From positions 310,001 through 374,000 of the forward strand of contig NZ_CP132191.1 in the NCBI RefSeq assembly GCF_030718845.1: a stretch of DNA of 64,000 bases. Reading direction: 5' to 3'. The notes under the pieces were generated by a model, which saw nothing but the letters and a program-made list of their open reading frames with translations, ran no database searches and had not been told where the DNA came from. A program made the translations under genes and the position numbers. The stretch is from Mycoplasma seminis. Lineage in GTDB: Bacteria > Bacillota_I > Bacilli_A > Mycoplasmatales > Metamycoplasmataceae. Every line of letters begins with the position of its first letter. The stretch's first letter is position 1. This document shows, in pieces, positions 21,988-35,388 of this stretch.

Positions 21988-23421
21988 CAAGTTTATAGAG
22001 CTCTTCGATTATTAGAAAAAATAAATTATGAACCTCATGCAATTGATGCTATAGCAACTCAATTTAGCAGAATATTAAATAAATATGCTACAAAATATGG
22101 TTTAACATTTGTTGTTTCATCAGGTAATAGCAAAAAAGACTTATTTGAATTAAGAAAATGATTAAAGGAAAATTATTATATGCTCGAATACGAAATAAAT
22201 GCTAATAATGGTAATATTGCAAATTATTTAAAAGAACATAAAAATGATATTCAAAGAATAATTAATGATGATAATTTATTTAATAAACTTGTCAAAGTTA
22301 AAAGTGATTTCATTGATAAACAATCTGTTGGAAATGTTATTCATGTTGGTTCTATGACTTATGATGGAGAAGTTTCGTATTTTAGCGAATATAGTGAAGA
22401 AATAGAAGGATTACCATTAGTGTGTGCATATGGAGATTTCTATACTAATGATGATAAACATATATATGAAAATAATTTAAAAAGAGGAGAAATTTATTCA
22501 CATATTATTAATAATTATGAAAATTCTAAGTTTAATTCTAAGGTCAAAAATTCACGTGATTTTGCCGGAACTAGTATGTCTGCTCCTATGATTACGGGAC
22601 TGCTATCATTATTGCAAACAAAATTTGATAGAAAATTTTCATTACCTGAATTTAAATCTTTATTAGCAGCTGGTAGTTTTGTTGGAGAGAAATACAGTGG
22701 AATGAGTTCAAATGAAAAAAATAGAAATAACTCAAACAAAAAAGTTGGGTTTGGAATTCCTAATTTTGAAAAAATTTCGAAATTCATAAAAAATGATAAT
22801 ATAACAGACTTATATTCATTATTAATAAATGATTCATATTTTAAAGATAGCTATACATTAGATCTCTCTGTAATTGCAGAGGATGCTGGATTTATAACAT
22901 CACCTAATTCCTCAAATGTTATAACTTTATCATACTTAAACAAAACATTCGAAGATTTTGTTGAAAATTTAAAAAATAATATTAACGACACTGATGAATT
23001 TTTAGCTTTAACAACTTATTTAGCAAATAAAAAGTTAGAAAATAAACGTAATAATTTATTTGATTTAAAAGCAGTAGCTAATATAGATTTTCATTACCCA
23101 TTCTATCATACATATGATTACTTCTATGATGAAGTAATGGAAACGAGCAGAGAATATAAATCAGATTCCGAAAGTGCATATATAGAAAAAGTGGTTGTTG
23201 AAACATACGAAGAATATGATATTAATGAATATGAAGATTTAAGAGATGTGAATATTTATGTTACATTACCACAATTAATTGAAATACGGTCAACTGTTGA
23301 TAAATTATTTAATTATAGAACCAAAAAAGAGAGAGAAGATATTTATAACAAAGTAAGGGAAATTTATATTGATTATTTAGCAAGTACAAATTTAACAATT
23401 TTAGCAGGAGGTTTAGACTAA
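21382..23421 (+). CDS. Subtilisin-like (S8) serine protease, intact copy
   Basis: A 679-residue protein with a hydrophobic N-terminal signal or anchor (about residues 8-27, no lipobox Cys), so it is probably secreted or surface-bound. The subtilase segments are in order: VGIIETDDI (Glu87 where the catalytic Asp is normally found, with Asp89/Asp90 next to it), GSHSQIVTSIVGT with His118, VVSSGNS with oxyanion Asn249, and FAGTSMSAPMITGL with Ser398. About 280 further residues of unknown role follow. It probably degrades host or surface proteins. The stop overlaps the start of the lipoprotein gene (TAATG). Its leader hairpin and AAAGGAG site lie inside the duplicated segment, but the native -10 box does not. 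Expression must come from read-through or a weak promoter in the IS end. Confidence 0.85.
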
Positions 23422-24404
23422 TGAAAAATAAATTTATATTTAGCACACTAGGTATTTTAACAACGGTACCAATAATTTTAGTAGCAAATTCTTGCATTAG
23501 ACAAAAACAAGAAAAAGATCCTGTTAATTCTGAATTAAAGATAGAAAATGCAATTATTAATAAAAAATATCATAAATTAGTAACACTAAAGGCTAAAAAT
23601 AAGCAAACTATGTCCGATAATAATTACTATTCAGTGCTTTTAAAATCTTATATAGAAACACAAACTAATAAGAAAATTGAAAAATTAAACATCAATGATA
23701 TATCAAAATTTATAGATTCGGTTGAACCTAATTTATTTGATGCTGATGAAAAAAGCAAAATTACAGAAATTATTTTAAATCCTAATAAGTTAGAGGAAAT
23801 TATTGATAATAATATTAAAGAATTGAAACTTAAAAATATTTCTCAATATTTAGGTGTTGAAGAGACAATAAAGAAGGAAAAAATTACAAATGCAGAATGA
23901 CTTTATTTACTAATGTGTAGTAAATTTAATGACCAAATGCATATTTCAGAATTAACTGCTGGGTTATCTAAAAAAGTTAAATTTATAAAAGTTAACAATG
24001 AACAATATAATAAATTATGAGACTTTTTATGTATGTTTGTCTTTTCAACCAAAAAATCAAGCCACTTATTAAAATACAAAAATCAAAATATTCCATTATA
24101 TGAAGATACAAGTACTCAACCTACTCCAACATATGATGAAACTTTATATAATCCTTCATCTTTAATAATGAAAACTGATTCAGTTTATAAAAATTTAAAT
24201 TCAATATTAGCTAAGAATATGCTTAAAAAATATACTTCTTTACCACAAGATGTATTAAAATATGTAGAAATTAATGCTCTTAATGATTTTGATTATATTT
24301 TTAGTAGTACTAAGAATGCAAATGATTATTATGAAATTAAATCAAAATGCAATGAATTAAAAGATAACAACCAAGAACTTTATAATTCTATATTCATATA
24401 CTAA
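23421..24404 (+). CDS. Lipoprotein coupled to the S8 protease
   Basis: A 327-residue protein with a prolipoprotein signal ending ANSC at Cys25. The mature part is Lys/Asn/Glu-rich and without a motif I recognise. Its ATG overlaps the protease stop by one base, so the two are translated together. It may be a surface partner, inhibitor or substrate-presenting subunit of the protease; this is inference from coupling only. Three TGA codons are read as Trp. A strong terminator follows, so the operon is protease plus lipoprotein. Confidence 0.8.
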
Positions 24405-24409
24405 ATACT

Positions 24410-24434
24410 AAGGTAGTGCTAACTACCTTATTTT
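24410..24434 (+). terminator. Terminator of the protease operon
   Basis: AAGGTAGT and ACTACCTT pair around GCTA and are followed by ATTTTTATT, six bases after the lipoprotein stop. Confidence 0.85.
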
Positions 24435-24500
24435 TATTAATTTAATGCAGCATAAATCAAATGTGCTATACTTTTATCATATTAAATTAAAGGAGTAAAT

Positions 24501-24998
24501 ATGAGAACAGTTAAATTCGGAACTAAACAATATTCTCTTGTAGGAACTGCTCCAATTGAAGGTAATAAAATAATCCTTCAAGGTGCACCTGCAGGTAATT
24601 TTGAACAAATTAAACCTCACAGAGAAAACAAATATATGGTACTTGGTACATTTCCTTCAGCTGATACTTCTGTATGTGATATGCAAATTTTAAAATTAGC
24701 TGAAATGTCTGAAAAATATACTAATGTAGATTTTGTAACATTTTCAATGGATTTACCAACTGCTTTAAACAATTATAAACAAGGACATAAAACTGCTAGA
24801 GTACAATTATTTTCAGATTATTTAACTAGAGAAATAGCTGAAAATTTAGGTGTCTTAATTGAAGATTTACAACTATGTGCAAGAGCTTTATTTATTTTTG
24901 ATGAAGACAATAGAGTTAAGTACATTCAAATTAATTCTGAAACTGGTGCTCAGGCAGATTTTGCTACTTTAGAAAAGAAATTAGAAGAATTATTATAG
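24501..24998 (+). CDS. tpx: Thiol peroxidase (Tpx-type peroxiredoxin)
   Basis: A 165-residue peroxiredoxin that reduces H2O2 and organic peroxides with thioredoxin as donor. The peroxidatic motif PSADTSVCDMQ contains Cys59, matching Cys61 of E. coli Tpx. The usual resolving Cys, about 34 residues later in an RFC-type context, is absent (the segment reads QLFSDYL). The only other Cys is Cys126 in LQLCARALF. It may therefore work as a 1-Cys enzyme or use Cys126. A TATACT -10-like box lies near 24470 and the RBS is AAAGGAG. The M42 peptidase starts 8 bp after its stop, forming a two-gene operon. Confidence 0.9.
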   Translation: MRTVKFGTKQYSLVGTAPIEGNKIILQGAPAGNFEQIKPHRENKYMVLGTFPSADTSVCDMQILKLAEMSEKYTNVDFVTFSMDLPTALNNYKQGHKTARVQLFSDYLTREIAENLGVLIEDLQLCARALFIFDEDNRVKYIQINSETGAQADFATLEKKLEELL

Positions 24999-25006
24999 GA
25001 GAAAAC

Positions 25007-26095
25007 ATGGATAAAAAATATGAAAAATTAGCTCAATGTTTAGCTAAATATATGTCAATTGAAGCAATTTCACGTTTTGAAGAACCGGTTGCTGCAGAAT
25101 TAAGAGCTAACATTAAAAATAAATTCGAAATTACTAGAGATAACTTTGGCTCAATTATCTTCCATAAACCATCTAAAAAAGCTAACGCACCTAAAGTTAT
25201 GTTAGCTGCACATATGGACGAAGTTGGTTACATGGTTAAATCAATTGCTGAAAATGGGAACATTTTAGTTACTACAATTGGTGGAGTATGACCTAGTGTT
25301 GTAATAGGAACTAAAGCTACAGTAGTTTCAAATGCTACAGGAAAAAGATTTGAAGGGGTATTTGGACACACTTCAATCCACATCATGGATAGAGATAAAA
25401 TGACTGTTGCTTTAAAAGAAGCTGACTTATTTGTTGATTTAGGTTTTGCATCTAAAAAAGAAACGCAAGAAGCTGGAATTGAAATAGGAGATCAAATCTT
25501 CTTATCAGGTGAAACAATTTACTTTGCTAACAATATTGTAGGTGGAAAAGCAATGGATAATAGAGCTGGTGTTACAGCGCTTGAAGCAATTGCAAATAAC
25601 ATTGCTGATTTAGAACTTGATTGTGATGTATACCTTGTTGGTACAGTGCAAGAAGAAGTTGGAACACGTGGAGCAAAAACTTCTGTTTCAATTATTAATC
25701 CTGATGTAGCTTTTGCTGTAGATACAGGAGCTGCACATGATACAACAGGATGTAAACCTGGTACACCTGTGCTTGGAAAAGGAGTTTCACTTCTTGTTAA
25801 AGATGGTGGTACACTTCCAGATCCAAAATTACTTGCTGTTTTAATGGATATTTCAAAAAGAAAAGATATTCCAGCTTATAAATATGTTGCTGAAGGTGGA
25901 GGTACTGATGCCGCTGCATTACAATATGCTCAAGGTGGTTCATCTGTAATGACAATTTCTATACCTCAAAGATATCTTCATTCACCAATTGGATGCTGTT
26001 CACTTGTTGATATTCAAGCAACAGTTGATTTAATGACTGAATTCATTAAAGAATTTTCAGCTGAAATGTATGAAGAAAAAATTGCTTATAAATAA
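25007..26095 (+). CDS. M42-family metallo-aminopeptidase (glutamyl/PepA type)
   Basis: A 362-residue cytosolic dinuclear metal aminopeptidase that trims peptides to amino acids. Metal and catalytic residues are visible: AAHMDEVG (His and Asp), GGKAMDNRAG (bridging Asp), VQEEVGTRG (catalytic and metal Glu), AVDTGAAHD (Asp) and RYLHSPIG (His). The C-terminal order matches the FrvX/YsdC M42 fold. One TGA is read as Trp (near 25290). It follows tpx with an AGGAG site and ends at a two-way terminator shared with the convergent lipoprotein gene. In this scavenger it should act downstream of Opp and PepF. Confidence 0.92.
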
Positions 26096-26104
26096 TTGCA
26101 AAAT

Positions 26105-26137
26105 AAACAACTATGCCTATAACATAGTTGTTTTTGA
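26105..26137. terminator. Bidirectional terminator between the aminopeptidase and the convergent lipoprotein
   Basis: AAACAACTATG pairs with CATAGTTGTTT around a 7-base loop, with T and A runs on the two sides. It lies between two converging stop codons and abuts the lipoprotein stop at 26138. Confidence 0.85.
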
Positions 26138-27796
26138 TTAAACTAATTTAATTTGAATCTTAGGAAATACCTTAGCTTTAGGGCTGAGATTTTCGTTTTG
26201 GTTTTGATATTTATCAATTAGATTTGATAAGTAATTGTATGTTTCTTGATTAATAGAAATATAAATATTAAAGATACCTAAAGCAACTTGTTTTGGAAAA
26301 TAAAATGCTACATTAAGATTTTTATCAGGATAAAGTAATGTATCTCAACCACTTGGTATTACATAATTTTTGTTATTTAAACTATAGTTATAACCTAAAT
26401 TAATATTAATTTGATCATTTTGCACTTTTAAATCAGCTACTAATTTCTTTGGATTAGTAAATAATACACCAAAATCATTTGCGATTTGATTGGGAATTAT
26501 TTTAACCAAATCCACTCCTAGTGATTTTAATTGTCCTGCATTTACTTGCATTCTAACTAGGTAATTAGCTTTATTTAATTCTTTAGATTGTGAAGCTAAA
26601 GTAGCATAATGCAATTGTTCTGGAGCTTTGGTAGTTGAAAACTTATTATTTTGCTTACTAATTAAAGCTAAGTCAAAAGCTACATTATTTGTTAAATTAC
26701 TTTGGAATGAGTATTTTTTATCATATTTAAAATCATCATATAAAGATTTAGAAACAAGTTCATAACCTTGTAGTTTTAATTTATCTATTTCTTTTATTAA
26801 TCTTTTGTCCTGTGCTTCTGGATTATTAATAGTATTAGGATCTAAATATAAATAATCTATTTCTAAAGGGTTTGTGTTAGGAAATGCAATTTTAGTTTGA
26901 TTGTTTAATGAAGTTGTTGAATTAACAAAGTTTCCATTTGATTTATGGGTGCTTGAATCTAAGTTTAAAGCAATGTAATTTAAAACTTCATGTCCAAATT
27001 TGCTTTGATAAGTATTAAGGTAAAATCTTGCTTTGAAGAATTCTTGTTGAATCATACTTGTATGATTTTGAGCTAGATTAATAATATTTTGTTCTACTTT
27101 TACACTACTTTGTAAAGAAATAATTCTATCTTGCAATTCAGAAATAAAATCACTAATTTTCTTATTTGAATTATCATTTTTAATTAAATTAAGGTTTTGT
27201 ATCATATGATTATATAAAGACATTAAATAATATGATTGATATAATGCCCTAGTAGTTTTGAATTCATTTTCAATGTTAAAACTATAATTACTTTCAATAC
27301 CAAAATATTGGTTTAAGCATACAAGCATAGCATTCATTCCGCTTTCAAGTCAGGTGAGCAATTTTCCCATGCTTTGTGCTTGGATATAAGAATCTTTAGG
27401 TGCATTAACTGGTATTTGTAAAAATTCATTATAAATATCAATAAAAACATTCTTTTCTAAATAATCATCATTACTAAAAGCAACAAAGTATTTTTTGAAT
27501 TTATTTGGTTGTTGATTCTCAAAATCAGCAATTGCTTGTTGTATTGAAAGTTGTACCTTGCTTTGTTCTAAGATTTCTTGAATTAAGTTATGTTGCATAC
27601 TTGCATAATTATCAATAAAAGTTTTAGCTTCATTTGCAAATGATTTTACATATACGCTAATTTCCTTCATTTGATTTATTTTATCCAAATTTGAAACACC
27701 TGAAGAATTCTCAGGCATACATTGAACTGTAGCAGCAATTGGTAGCACACTAAGTGGTGTTGCTAAAATATACATAGTTTTTCTTATTTTTGTCAT
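26138..27796 (-). CDS. Surface lipoprotein, 552 aa
   Basis: A prolipoprotein with a signal ending ATVQC at Cys26, less canonical than its neighbours' A-x-S-C ends. The mature protein is rich in Asn, Gln and Lys with repeated Leu-containing helices. I do not recognise a family. Two TGA codons (near 27338-27349 and 26342-26344) are read as Trp; without them it would appear as three pieces. Its ATG lies 8 bp after the stop of the upstream 793-residue lipoprotein, whose last codons overlap this gene's TAGGAGAA ribosome binding site, so both form one operon. It is probably a species-specific surface antigen. Confidence 0.8.
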
Positions 27797-27804
27797 AATT
27801 TCTC

Positions 27805-30186
27805 CTACATTAAAATTATAACTATTTTTTTCTTGTCTGTATTACTACTATTGTTTAGATCCTCGAGCTGTTTATTTATTTCATTTATTGGCTTAGTTAA
27901 AGCATCGATAGTTTCATTTATAGTTTTTAAAATTTTATCTTTTGAATCTAAATTAAAAACAATATTAAAATCATTTAATTTTTGTAGTCATTCTTCTTTT
28001 GTTTCTTTAGTATTGATTTTTTGGATTTCTTCTTTTGCTAAAGTATCAAAATCTTTTAATTGTTGTTGAGTTTTAGTAACATTATCTTCTTGTGCTTTAA
28101 TTTTATCTTGTAATTCTTTAATTTTTGCTTGATCTTTTTCTACTTTTAATTTCTCTTGCAGTTTACTAATTTCACTGTTAGCAGCAGTTATTTGATCATT
28201 TAAAGTTTTATTTGTTTTTTCAATTTGCTCTTGAGTTTTAGTAATTTCTTGTTGTTTTTGTTCATTAGTTAAAGTTGGACAAGACTCAATAAATATTTTG
28301 TAGTTATTTAAAGCATCCGCTAATTTACTTCTAGTAATGTAGTTTTTATTATCTTTTACCGTTACAATCTTGCTTAATTGTTCTTCATAATATTGTTCTT
28401 TGCTTTGGTTTGAATTATTCTTAGCATCATATAACGGAATTAAGAATTTTTTCACAACATTAAAATATGAATCCGCTAATGGAACTAATTCTGATTCTAG
28501 TTTTTGTTTTTGTTTAAGCAATTCAGCTGAATTACTTGTATTTTGAGTAGGGAATAATTTCGAATAAGTTTCTTGATTAAGTCCGATAAAGATTGAACCT
28601 TTTATAGCTTGTTGGCTGTTAATAATAGCAGCTTGTTGTGGGAAGAAAATAAATTTATCTCATTGACCAATTTCCATATAGTTGTCTATAAGACCATTAT
28701 GATATGAATTTAAGAATAAGATATTTTCACCAATAAATCTTGAATTAACAGTTTGAGTTGGATTTAAATTGAAAACTAAATGTTTTGTATTGTTATAGAA
28801 ATCTTTGAGAAAATCAGTTTTGACTTGATAAATAACTTGAATTTTATTTAAGAAATCATCTGATGGGTCAACTTGAATTACATATTGTGCATCTGAATTA
28901 TTAAATGTATCAACTAACGTAGATGAAACATCATTATTTTTATCAAATTGATTTGTTTTAGAATTTCTTGTATATACCTTGCCTCAAGTGCTAAAAGTAT
29001 CAGAAATACCATTTGGTGTATTATAAGCTAAATTTATAATTTTGCTTTCTCCAGTATCAGCAAAATCATTTTTTAATGTTGGAGATTCTAAGGAAACACC
29101 ATTTTCAAAATAAGCTTTTTTTAAAGCATTTATACTATCAATAGCCTTTTTATTATCTTTGTATTTTTCTTTTAACTCTTGGATAGTGGTAAATACATTT
29201 GTTTTGTTATTATTTTCAGGATTTGATGGATCTGAAAATACATATTTAATTGGATATTGTTTTTTTGCGTTAATAAATTCATCTGAACTTTGTCTAGCTT
29301 GTAAAACGGATGCTTGAATTGAATAGAATTTATCAGATATTTTTGAATAAAATTCATCATACATAGCTTTGAGATAGGCTTTAATGGTGTCAAATATCTT
29401 TTCAGTGTCCTTAAATTGTTCAAATGTGAATGAATTTATTAAATTAATATATTTATCATTTCACTCATTAGTGCTATTTACAATATCTCTTGCAATTGCT
29501 TCGTTTTTATCATTAACATATTTAGAATGCAATAAATTAATAGTCATATCATTCATTCCAAATACTTTTATCTCTTTCTGCAAGTAAAAAACAGCGAATA
29601 AATAAACTTTCAACTCGTTTTCCCAAACTTTATTTATTTTTGCAAATTCATTAAGTAATTTTTCTCCTTCATCAGAATTGCTTTTCTTATATGTTTCTAA
29701 TATTTTGAAATAAGTACTTCCTAAATTTTGAAATAAATCAACAATATCTTTTGGGCTATTGTTGATTGCTTGAACATAATTAATAGGATTACTTATATCT
29801 CCTTTAGTAATTTTAGACATTACGGCATAGTATTTATTAGTAATATAAGGTGTTAAACTTTTAATATCTTTAATATTGTTATAAAAACGGAAAAAGTCAT
29901 CTTCATATTTTTGAGTACTTCCGGCACTTAATTCTGCATATGTTAAATCAGCAGTTTCTTTTAATACTCCATTTTTTGTACTTAAGATTATTTTTTCATA
30001 GTAATCTGCGATATTTTTAACATATTTAAGACCGAGATCTTGTAAAGCTGCAACACTTTTGTATAAGTTATTTTGATTTTCTTTTGTTTGTTTTGATTTT
30101 TCACTACAACTTATAGCTGTAAGTGGTAGGGCTAAAGCACTAATTGAACCTAGTGCTATAAACATATTTTTATATAATTTTTTCAT
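27805..30186 (-). CDS. Large surface lipoprotein with C-terminal coiled coil, 793 aa
   Basis: The start chosen is the ATG at 30186 (MKKLYKNMFIALG...), because it opens a good lipoprotein signal ending TAISC at Cys27; an ATG 15 codons upstream lacks that context. The middle is globular and unassigned. About residues 560-760 form a strong coiled coil (heptads around QEEITKTQEQIEKTNKTLN, SKLQEKLKVEKDQAKIKELQ). Coiled-coil segments also occur in the lipoproteins at 44187 and 52319. It is probably surface-exposed, and its role is unknown. The gene is divergent from secG, with both promoters in 30187-30288. Confidence 0.8.
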
Positions 30187-30288
30187 GAATAAATTATACC
30201 TTTTTAATTTTGATAAAAATCTTATTTCCACAGCAGAATTTAACTAAATGTGATATTATTTAAATAATATTTAAATAATGGAGGATAC
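30187..30288. promoter_or_regulatory. Divergent promoter region between lipoprotein operon and secG
   Basis: This short intergenic stretch must hold both promoters. A perfect 18-bp A/T palindrome (ATATTATTT-AAATAATAT) at 30253-30270 lies upstream of secG and overlaps possible -10 boxes. Being AT-only, its significance is uncertain. GGAGG at 30280-30284 is the secG ribosome binding site. Confidence 0.4.
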
Positions 30289-30519
30289 ATGACATCATTG
30301 GTAGTGGTTTTAATGGTAATTGGATTTATTACTATTATAATTTCATTTCTTATGTCACCTGATTCTAACGGTTTTTCAGGAGCACTTGTAGGATCAGGAG
30401 ATTTAGATTTATTCAAACATTCAAAAGAAAGAGGGGTTAAAAAGGTTCTTAAATGATCAATGATTACTTTTGGTGCATTGATGATAATTATTTCAATTAT
30501 TATTAGAATCTTAATGTAA
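30289..30519 (+). CDS. secG: Preprotein translocase subunit SecG
   Basis: A 76-residue protein with two membrane helices (about residues 3-20 and 55-75) separated by the conserved SecG loop: SPDSNGFSGALVGSGDLDLF, where the family has 'kqg.GlsgaFG'. SecG assists SecYEA-driven export, here mainly of lipoproteins and permeases. It starts behind GGAGGATAC. Its stop is one base from the rnr start; secG-rnr is a common gene order in Firmicutes, which supports the call. It was missed by standard-code ORF finding because of a TGA Trp. Confidence 0.9.
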
Positions 30520-30520
30520 T

Positions 30521-32725
30521 ATGCAGAAAAACTTTATATATGACTTTATTAAAAATGGAAAGCCAAAATCTTTCCTAGAAATTGCAAAACATTTTAAAAT
30601 TTTACCTAAAGATAATAAATCCTTAACAAAGGTGCTTTCACAATTACAAGGCGAATATTTAATTTTTAAAAATAATAAAGATGAATATTACGCACCTATT
30701 TTAGAAAAAACCATTGAAGGTGTTTTAAATGTTTCACAAAAAGGAAACTTCGGATTTGTTGATTATGATATTGATGAAGTAAACAATACTAAAGAAAGTG
30801 TTTATGTTAAATCATTTAATTTTAATGGTGCTATTAACGGAGATACTGTTAAAGTAAATGTTTATAAATCAGCACAAGCTGATGCAAACGATTTAACTCA
30901 TGGTGTAGTAACGCAAGTAGTTGCAAGAAACAACGAGAGTGTTATTGGTTTTATTAAAGAAAAAAATGATGTTAAATACTTTGTTCCAGTTGATAATAGA
31001 TTTAAAACTAATAAGTGAAAATTAATTTCTTCTAAAGTTGCTACTAAATTAAATGATTTAGTTTCTTGTGATATTTTAGCTTATGAAGGAAATTGTATTG
31101 ATATTCAAGTAGCAAAAGTTATTACTAATGAAGCTGATCCAATGGTTTTTGTTAAATCATACTTAGAACAAATCAAAGCTCCAAGTGGATTCCCTGAAAT
31201 TATGTTTGATGAAATTAAAAATATTCCTGATAGCATTGTTGCAGAAGATTGAAGTAATCGTAAAGATTTAAGAAATGAAATGATTGTTACTATTGATGGT
31301 GACGATACTAAAGATTTTGACGATGCAATTACAGTTAAAAAACTACCAAATGGAAATTACTTTTTAGGAGTTTATATCGCTGATGTTTCTTATTATGTTA
31401 CAGAAGGAACACAAATTAATGAAGAAGCATTAAAACGTGGAACAAGTATTTACCTTGTTGATCGTGTTATCCCAATGCTACCTGAAAAATTATCAAATGG
31501 AATTTGCTCACTTAATCCAAATGAAGATAGATTTGTTATGGGCTGTGAAATGATTATTGATAAGTATGGAAACAACGTAAGTGTTGAAATCTTTCAAGGA
31601 ATTATTGAATCTAAATTTAGATTAACTTATAAAAATGTTGATAAATTTTATAAAACAGGTTTATTAAATGAAGATGATGATCCTTTTGCGGTTAAACAAC
31701 TTAAAAATATGCTTACAACTGCAAAGGGATTAAGTTTAATTTTACATAATTACAAAATCAAAGAAGGTTATGTTGATTTTGAAATTCAAGAACCAAAAAT
31801 TAAATTAGACTCAGAAGGTAGAGTTAAAGCAATTGAAATAAATCAACGTGGATTTAGTGAAGTGTTAATTGAAGACTTCATGGTTAGAGCAAATGAAACA
31901 GTTGCTAAATATCTTTTTGATCACAAACTTCCTGTGCTATATCGTATTCACGAAGCACCAGATGATGATAAACTTGCTTCATTAAAGAACTCACTTGCAG
32001 CAATTAATATTAATGCAAGTAGTCTAAAAGCAAGCAGTATTACTCCAAAAATATTTGCTGACTTTGTTGCAAAAGTAAAAGCAGAACGTGATGATGACTT
32101 TGTTAAGTTAATGTTCCTTCGTACTATGCAAAAAGCAATTTATTCACCAGAAAACATTGGACACTTTGGGCTAGCATCAAAATTCTATTGTCACTTTACT
32201 AGTCCAATTCGTAGATATCCGGATTTAGTAATTCATAGAACTATTAGAAACTTTTTACTTAATAAAAAAATGTCTGAATTAGATTCATTTACTCAAATGT
32301 TACCTATTTATGGTGATTTAAACACAAAGAGCGAACAAAAAGCGGTGCAAATTGAACGTAATGTTAATGATTTAAAATTTGCTGAATTTTTAAAGAATCA
32401 AATTGGAAAAACTTTCAAAGTTCAAATTTTAAGTATCCTAAACTTTGGATTTTTCGTTGAATTTGAATTTAAAGCTAGTGGTTTAGTACATAAATCAACT
32501 TTAATTGATGGTGAATATGAAGCTAATGATACTTTAACTAAACTTGTTTCGGCTAATAGAACCTTTACTTTAGGTGATTACATCGATGTAGTGGTTACTG
32601 GAGTTGATTTAGTTGAAGGAAAAGTAGATTGCGTTTTATCAGAACTTTACCAAGATTACATTAATAAGAAACAAAAAGAAGAAGCAGAAAGAGCTAATGC
32701 AAAGCAAAGAAAACAAAAAAAGTAA
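30521..32725 (+). CDS. rnr: Ribonuclease R (3'-5' exoribonuclease)
   Basis: A 734-residue RNB-family enzyme, the main processive 3'-5' exonuclease in mollicutes, degrading structured RNA and trimming stable RNA. An N-terminal winged helix and cold-shock-like domain (GNFGFVDYD) come first. The catalytic block TIDGDDTKDFDDAIT supplies the metal-binding Asp residues at about residue 256-266. GVYIADVSYYV, HFTSPIRRYPDLVIHR and a C-terminal S1 domain (ILNFGFFVEFEFKASGLVH) follow. A basic tail ends the protein. It overlaps the downstream methyltransferase by 29 bp. Confidence 0.96.
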
Positions 32726-33482
32726 TCTAGTGAAAAATTCACTAGGATTTGATTCTGATTTATATGTTTACCAAGATAAAAGCATGTTTAATTATTCAGT
32801 CGATACTATTTTGCTTGGTAACTTTATTTATTTAAATCATAAAACCACCAGAGCTTTAGAAATTGGAGCTAATAATGGAGCTTTATCAATTTTTGTTGCT
32901 TCAAGAAGCAAAAAACTAAAAATTGATGCAGTAGAATTACAAAATAAAGCTTGCTTACTTGCTCAAAAAAATATTGAATTAAACAACATGCAAGAGCAAA
33001 TAAAAATTATTAATATGGATTTTAATGATTTTTGAAAAAACCATATTAAACAAACAACTCAAAAATACCAAATAATTTTTTGTAACCCACCTTTTTATCC
33101 CTATGATAAAAGTAAAATTAAGAAAAATATTTCACAAGAAAAATTAATTGCAACACATGAAGTTCGTTTAAACTTAGAACAATTAATTCTTGGCTGCAGT
33201 AAAATAATAGAACAAAAAGGATTTTTAACCCTTGTTTTACCAGTTGAAAGATTAGTTGATACTTTTGAATATTTACGTAAATATAAATTTGAACCTAAAA
33301 GAATTCAATTTATTTTGCCTAGAATTAACGATAAACCTAAATTTGCCTTAATTGAAGCTAGATATCAAGCGGGTTGAGGGGTACATTTTCTACCTAATTT
33401 ATATTTACATAATAGTGAAAATACTACAGATCATTCTTATTTACCTGAAATTAAAGAATTATATAAACCTAAAAAAATATAA
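32697..33482 (+). CDS. tRNA1(Val) adenine-N6 methyltransferase-like protein (TrmN6/YfiC family)
   Basis: A 261-residue SAM-dependent methyltransferase. Motif I is ALEIGANNGALSIF (residues about 50-63). An acidic residue follows in IDAVELQ, then VQM-like KIINMDFNDFW and the catalytic NPPF (IIFCNPPFYPY), the signature of N6-adenine or amino-group methyltransferases. The N-terminal VYQDKSMFNYSVDTILLGNF is typical of the YfiC/TrmN6 group, which modifies A37 of tRNA-Val. The ATG lies inside the last 29 bp of rnr in another frame; a GTG at 32729 is a less likely alternative. An RBS for metG (AAGGAG) overlaps its stop. Confidence 0.82.
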
Positions 33483-35033
<1,551 letters not shown>

Positions 35034-35072
35034 TTAGTGTTTTATTACTTAAAATACTCGTTAGGAGTACAA

Positions 35073-35357
35073 ATGATATTTGCAAAAGCAACAAGATATA
35101 TTATTAACCCAGAAAAAATGAAAGGGTTTATTGATTATTTATATATCTTAACTAAAAAGACAAGAATGAAAGAAGAAAATCTTTCATTTGAATATGGATT
35201 AGAAGCTGAAGATAAGGTTCTAATTGTAGAAAGATGATCTACAAAAGAATCATATGAATCATTCCATAAGCTTGAAGAATTTCAAAGAGAATTCAATACT
35301 ATTAAAAAAATGTCTAAAATAGTACAAAATGTATATGAAATTGAACTTGCTAAATAA
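35073..35357 (+). CDS. Small antibiotic-biosynthesis-monooxygenase (ABM)-like protein
   Basis: A 94-residue protein that looks like a single ferredoxin-like ABM domain (YgiN type): an N-terminal beta strand, LSFEYGLEAEDKVLIVERW where these proteins read 'l.y.l...p...ll.E.W', then SKESYESFHKLEEF-like helix text (here KESYESFHKLEEFQREF). Such proteins oxidise quinol-like or aromatic substrates without cofactors, or degrade haem. No substrate can be assigned here. The start at ATG 35073 is chosen because TTAGGAG precedes it by five bases; an upstream TTG would lack an RBS. It is the last gene of the secG operon. Confidence 0.7.
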
Positions 35358-35374
35358 CAAAAAGCAAGTTTTTT
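35344..35374 (+). terminator. Terminator of the secG-rnr-metG operon
   Basis: AACTTGC pairs with GCAAGTT across a 13-base loop, with a run of T after it. The 5' arm lies within the last codons of the preceding gene. Confidence 0.8.
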
Positions 35375-35388
35375 TCATTTTTTCACAA

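Noticed and set aside
30253-30270. 18-bp A/T palindrome upstream of secG as an operator
   Set aside because: AT-only palindromes are expected by chance in this composition; noted within the promoter entry but not claimed as a binding site.
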